From contig VXAZ01005694.1 in the NCBI GenBank assembly GCA_013399875.1, positions 2,462,817 through 2,526,816 on the forward strand: a DNA stretch of 64,000 bases. The letters are read 5' to 3'. The position numbers and the translations under genes are program-made. Below the pieces are notes generated by a model. The model was not told where the DNA came from and did no database searches. It saw only the letters and a program-made list of their open reading frames with translations. How positions within the stretch are numbered: position 1 is the first letter of the stretch; every line of letters starts with the position of its first letter. The stretch comes from Gymnorhina tibicen (taxonomy: Eukaryota > Chordata > Aves > Passeriformes > Artamidae). Below, piece by piece: positions 62,119 to 64,000 of the stretch.

Positions 62119-64000
62119 GCCTGCAAACAACAGCAGAGCAGAATACTCTGCTGTCCTGTATACAGGGCAAGAGGAAGGGATATTTTAATAGAACCAACAC
62201 AGTTACATTTCACTTCCATCACCAAGCAAAACTGCCTTTAGCCAATTCTATCCATCAGCTTTGGTTATTTAGTGAATTTGCACTATGTAGCCCAATTTCA
62301 TACAGTATGTGTTACCAAGATTATGACCTGAAAGTGTATTGCCTGTGCAGGTGAAAACCAGTGATGCTCCTGATGTAACTGATGTCTTTCCTATCTTTCT
62401 TACTATTTGGTTGCGCACAGAGGGCAAAATGATGGAGTACCACTTTTTAAGAAAATAGTGTTCTATAAAAATGTAATAGTCGATGTCTAATAACTAGCTG
62501 TCTAATCAATGTAGTAGCTGCCTTGTATTCTTTTCAGATACCACAGTCTCCTGAATATCCATCAGATGTGCAGATTCCAGTTTGAAAAAGATCTGACAGG
62601 ACAACCTTCCTGGCTATTGTTTGTGAACAGAAACCCTCCTTGATGAAGAGAAAGCAGAGCTATCTAGCAGGTAAGAATGGAAGATTTTCATAGAACAGTT
62701 GAATTTGATTGCTCAGGGATAAATCCCCTTTCGAAGCACATTCCTCTTGTACCCTTCCCCCTCTTACCTCGAGCTGGAAACAGGCCAAATGAGGCGTGTG
62801 AAAGTTCTTAACTAGCAGCCCTCCCAAAGCTGTTCACAGAGCAATCATTCCTCTCACTTGGGATCCATTAAACGCTGCCAGTCAAGTAGGAAGTGCCCTT
62901 ATATCTGCGTTCCTGCCATATCTAATTTGAACTGGCCACTTAGCAAGAGGCACTGTGCTTCCCACACAGCAGAGCTGCCACTGCCTTATCTCAAGAGGGT
63001 GTAAGAGCATGTGCTAAGTGGGAAAGCAGGGCAGTGCTGGATTCGAAACCCACAGCGTTCTCATAATCAGCTCCGAGCTGCAGAGCTTTCTAGGAAAACA
63101 ATGGGTAAACAGACCAAACCCAGGAGTACCTTCTAAAGCAGCCCTCATTCATTAATTGCCCTGATAGGTCTAGGCCATCCTCATCAATGCATGGAATGAA
63201 GTCTGCTTAATGTACCCTCAGCTTCAGAATATTGCTAATGGCCAGCTAAGTTTGACAACGTTTCACTAAAAAAGGCAATCACTACAACTCGGAGGCAGAA
63301 ATGTGAAATGCCTGACAAATCTCTCATGCAAACCCAAACCACCTCAACCAACTAATAAAGACTTTTGTGAACATACTTCAAATTCAACTTGCAAACAACA
63401 TGTTCAGCTTTTTGCGATTTTGTACTTTTTTTTTTTAAATCTTTGAGTATGACAAATGTGATTCTAACTAGTTTCAGAAGTCATTGGGGCAAAAAAGCTT
63501 TAGAATGAAATGATACTGCTTCTTCAGTGGTAGTGCTGCTGTTGCTGGGCAATGGTCAGCTGAAATATGGGTAACTGATTTTAAAGTTTTATACGCTGAG
63601 TCTCTGCATGTAAATACATATAGATACACCGCAGTGTCTACTGGAAATATACAAAAATACATAGGTGGTTATTGGAAAAAGAAAACCACCAAATGTCCAC
63701 AGACATCTGCAGAATAAAGAATGAGTTTAATCAATGTGTAATTCACCACAACCACCAGCTTTAAATTATGCCTTCTCCAGGCAGAAGGGTTAATGACCTG
63801 GTCACCTTTCTCTCTGCTAACAATCCCATTTTGTCTGAAGGAAGCAACCACTTTTCTTTTGCAGAACCAAGTAATTAACTTTACTAATTTCAGAGAATAC
63901 CTTGTAAATTTCTACTTAAAAAATCTGCAGCTGCCATTTTGAAATAGAGTCTTACAGACACCCCTAAAACCTGTCTGTTTTTGCAACTGGGTCAGCTGGC
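62119..64000 (-). other. ERC1: ERC1 intron (partial), right edge
   Basis: Intronic sequence to the window edge, AT-rich after 63200 with a T run at 63427-63436. A donor-like minus-strand site (ctcgag/gtaaga) near 62768 has no matching ERC1 protein sequence upstream of it, so no exon is called. The exon preceding the one at 59359 is not present. Confidence 0.75.

Noticed and set aside
62750..62800. Donor-like ctcgag/gtaaga on the minus strand as a further ERC1 exon
   Set aside because: The upstream reading frames do not match ERC1 residues preceding the exon at 59547 and no acceptor was found.
1..64000. CRISPR array, operon, phage or other prokaryotic system
   Set aside because: No regularly spaced palindromic repeats, no tandem co-directional gene clusters, and the confident features (split ERC1 exons, CR1 LINEs, CpG islands) are those of a bird nuclear genome.

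Overview
This window looks like nuclear DNA of a bird. The support is four 5'-truncated CR1 LINE copies with avian-type 3' ends, two GC-rich CpG-island stretches, and long gene-poor intervals of unique sequence. I saw no bacterial, phage or plasmid gene structure. Almost all open frames in the window are chance frames in noncoding DNA.

One gene can be named with confidence. The last two coding exons of ERC1 (ELKS/RAB6IP2/CAST2, an active-zone and cortical scaffold protein) lie on the minus strand at 59359-59547 and 48764-48901. They are separated by a 10.5 kb intron, both splice junctions are phase 0, and they end in a TGA stop. Together they give the last 108 residues, including the FIP-RBD-like C-terminal coiled coil. 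The rest of ERC1 lies to the right of the window. The 3' UTR runs leftward from 48763, with candidate minus-strand poly(A) signals at 46818-46823 and 43694-43709.

Layout from left to right. 1-480 is a CpG-island-like sequence with two short GC-rich or homeodomain-like tandem repeats. 521-992 is a minus-strand CR1. From 993 to about 25900 there is unique intergenic sequence with a CR1 at 16838-17475, several low-complexity tracts, and a near-perfect duplication around a single N at 6161 that is probably an assembly error. 25941-26140 is a degenerate minisatellite of about 40 bp. From 26141 to about 27450 there is a second CpG island broken by a 605-base assembly gap and flanked by CGG/CCG runs. 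From 27451 to about 42000 the sequence is intergenic, with a TTCC microsatellite and two stretches resembling conserved noncoding elements. About 42000-48763 holds possible convergent 3' ends and the ERC1 3' UTR. 48764-64000 holds the ERC1 3' exons and introns, with CR1 copies at 56232-56399 and 61097-62118.

In mammals the order is ERC1, FBXL14 (opposite strand), WNT5B (same strand as ERC1). If birds keep this order, the gapped island could be the FBXL14 start on the plus strand and the left-edge island the WNT5B start on the minus strand. No FBXL14 or WNT5B coding sequence is visible, so this is inference from synteny. I found no undescribed biological system. The most useful observations are the gap that may hide a GC-rich gene, the likely assembly duplication, and several candidate regulatory elements.
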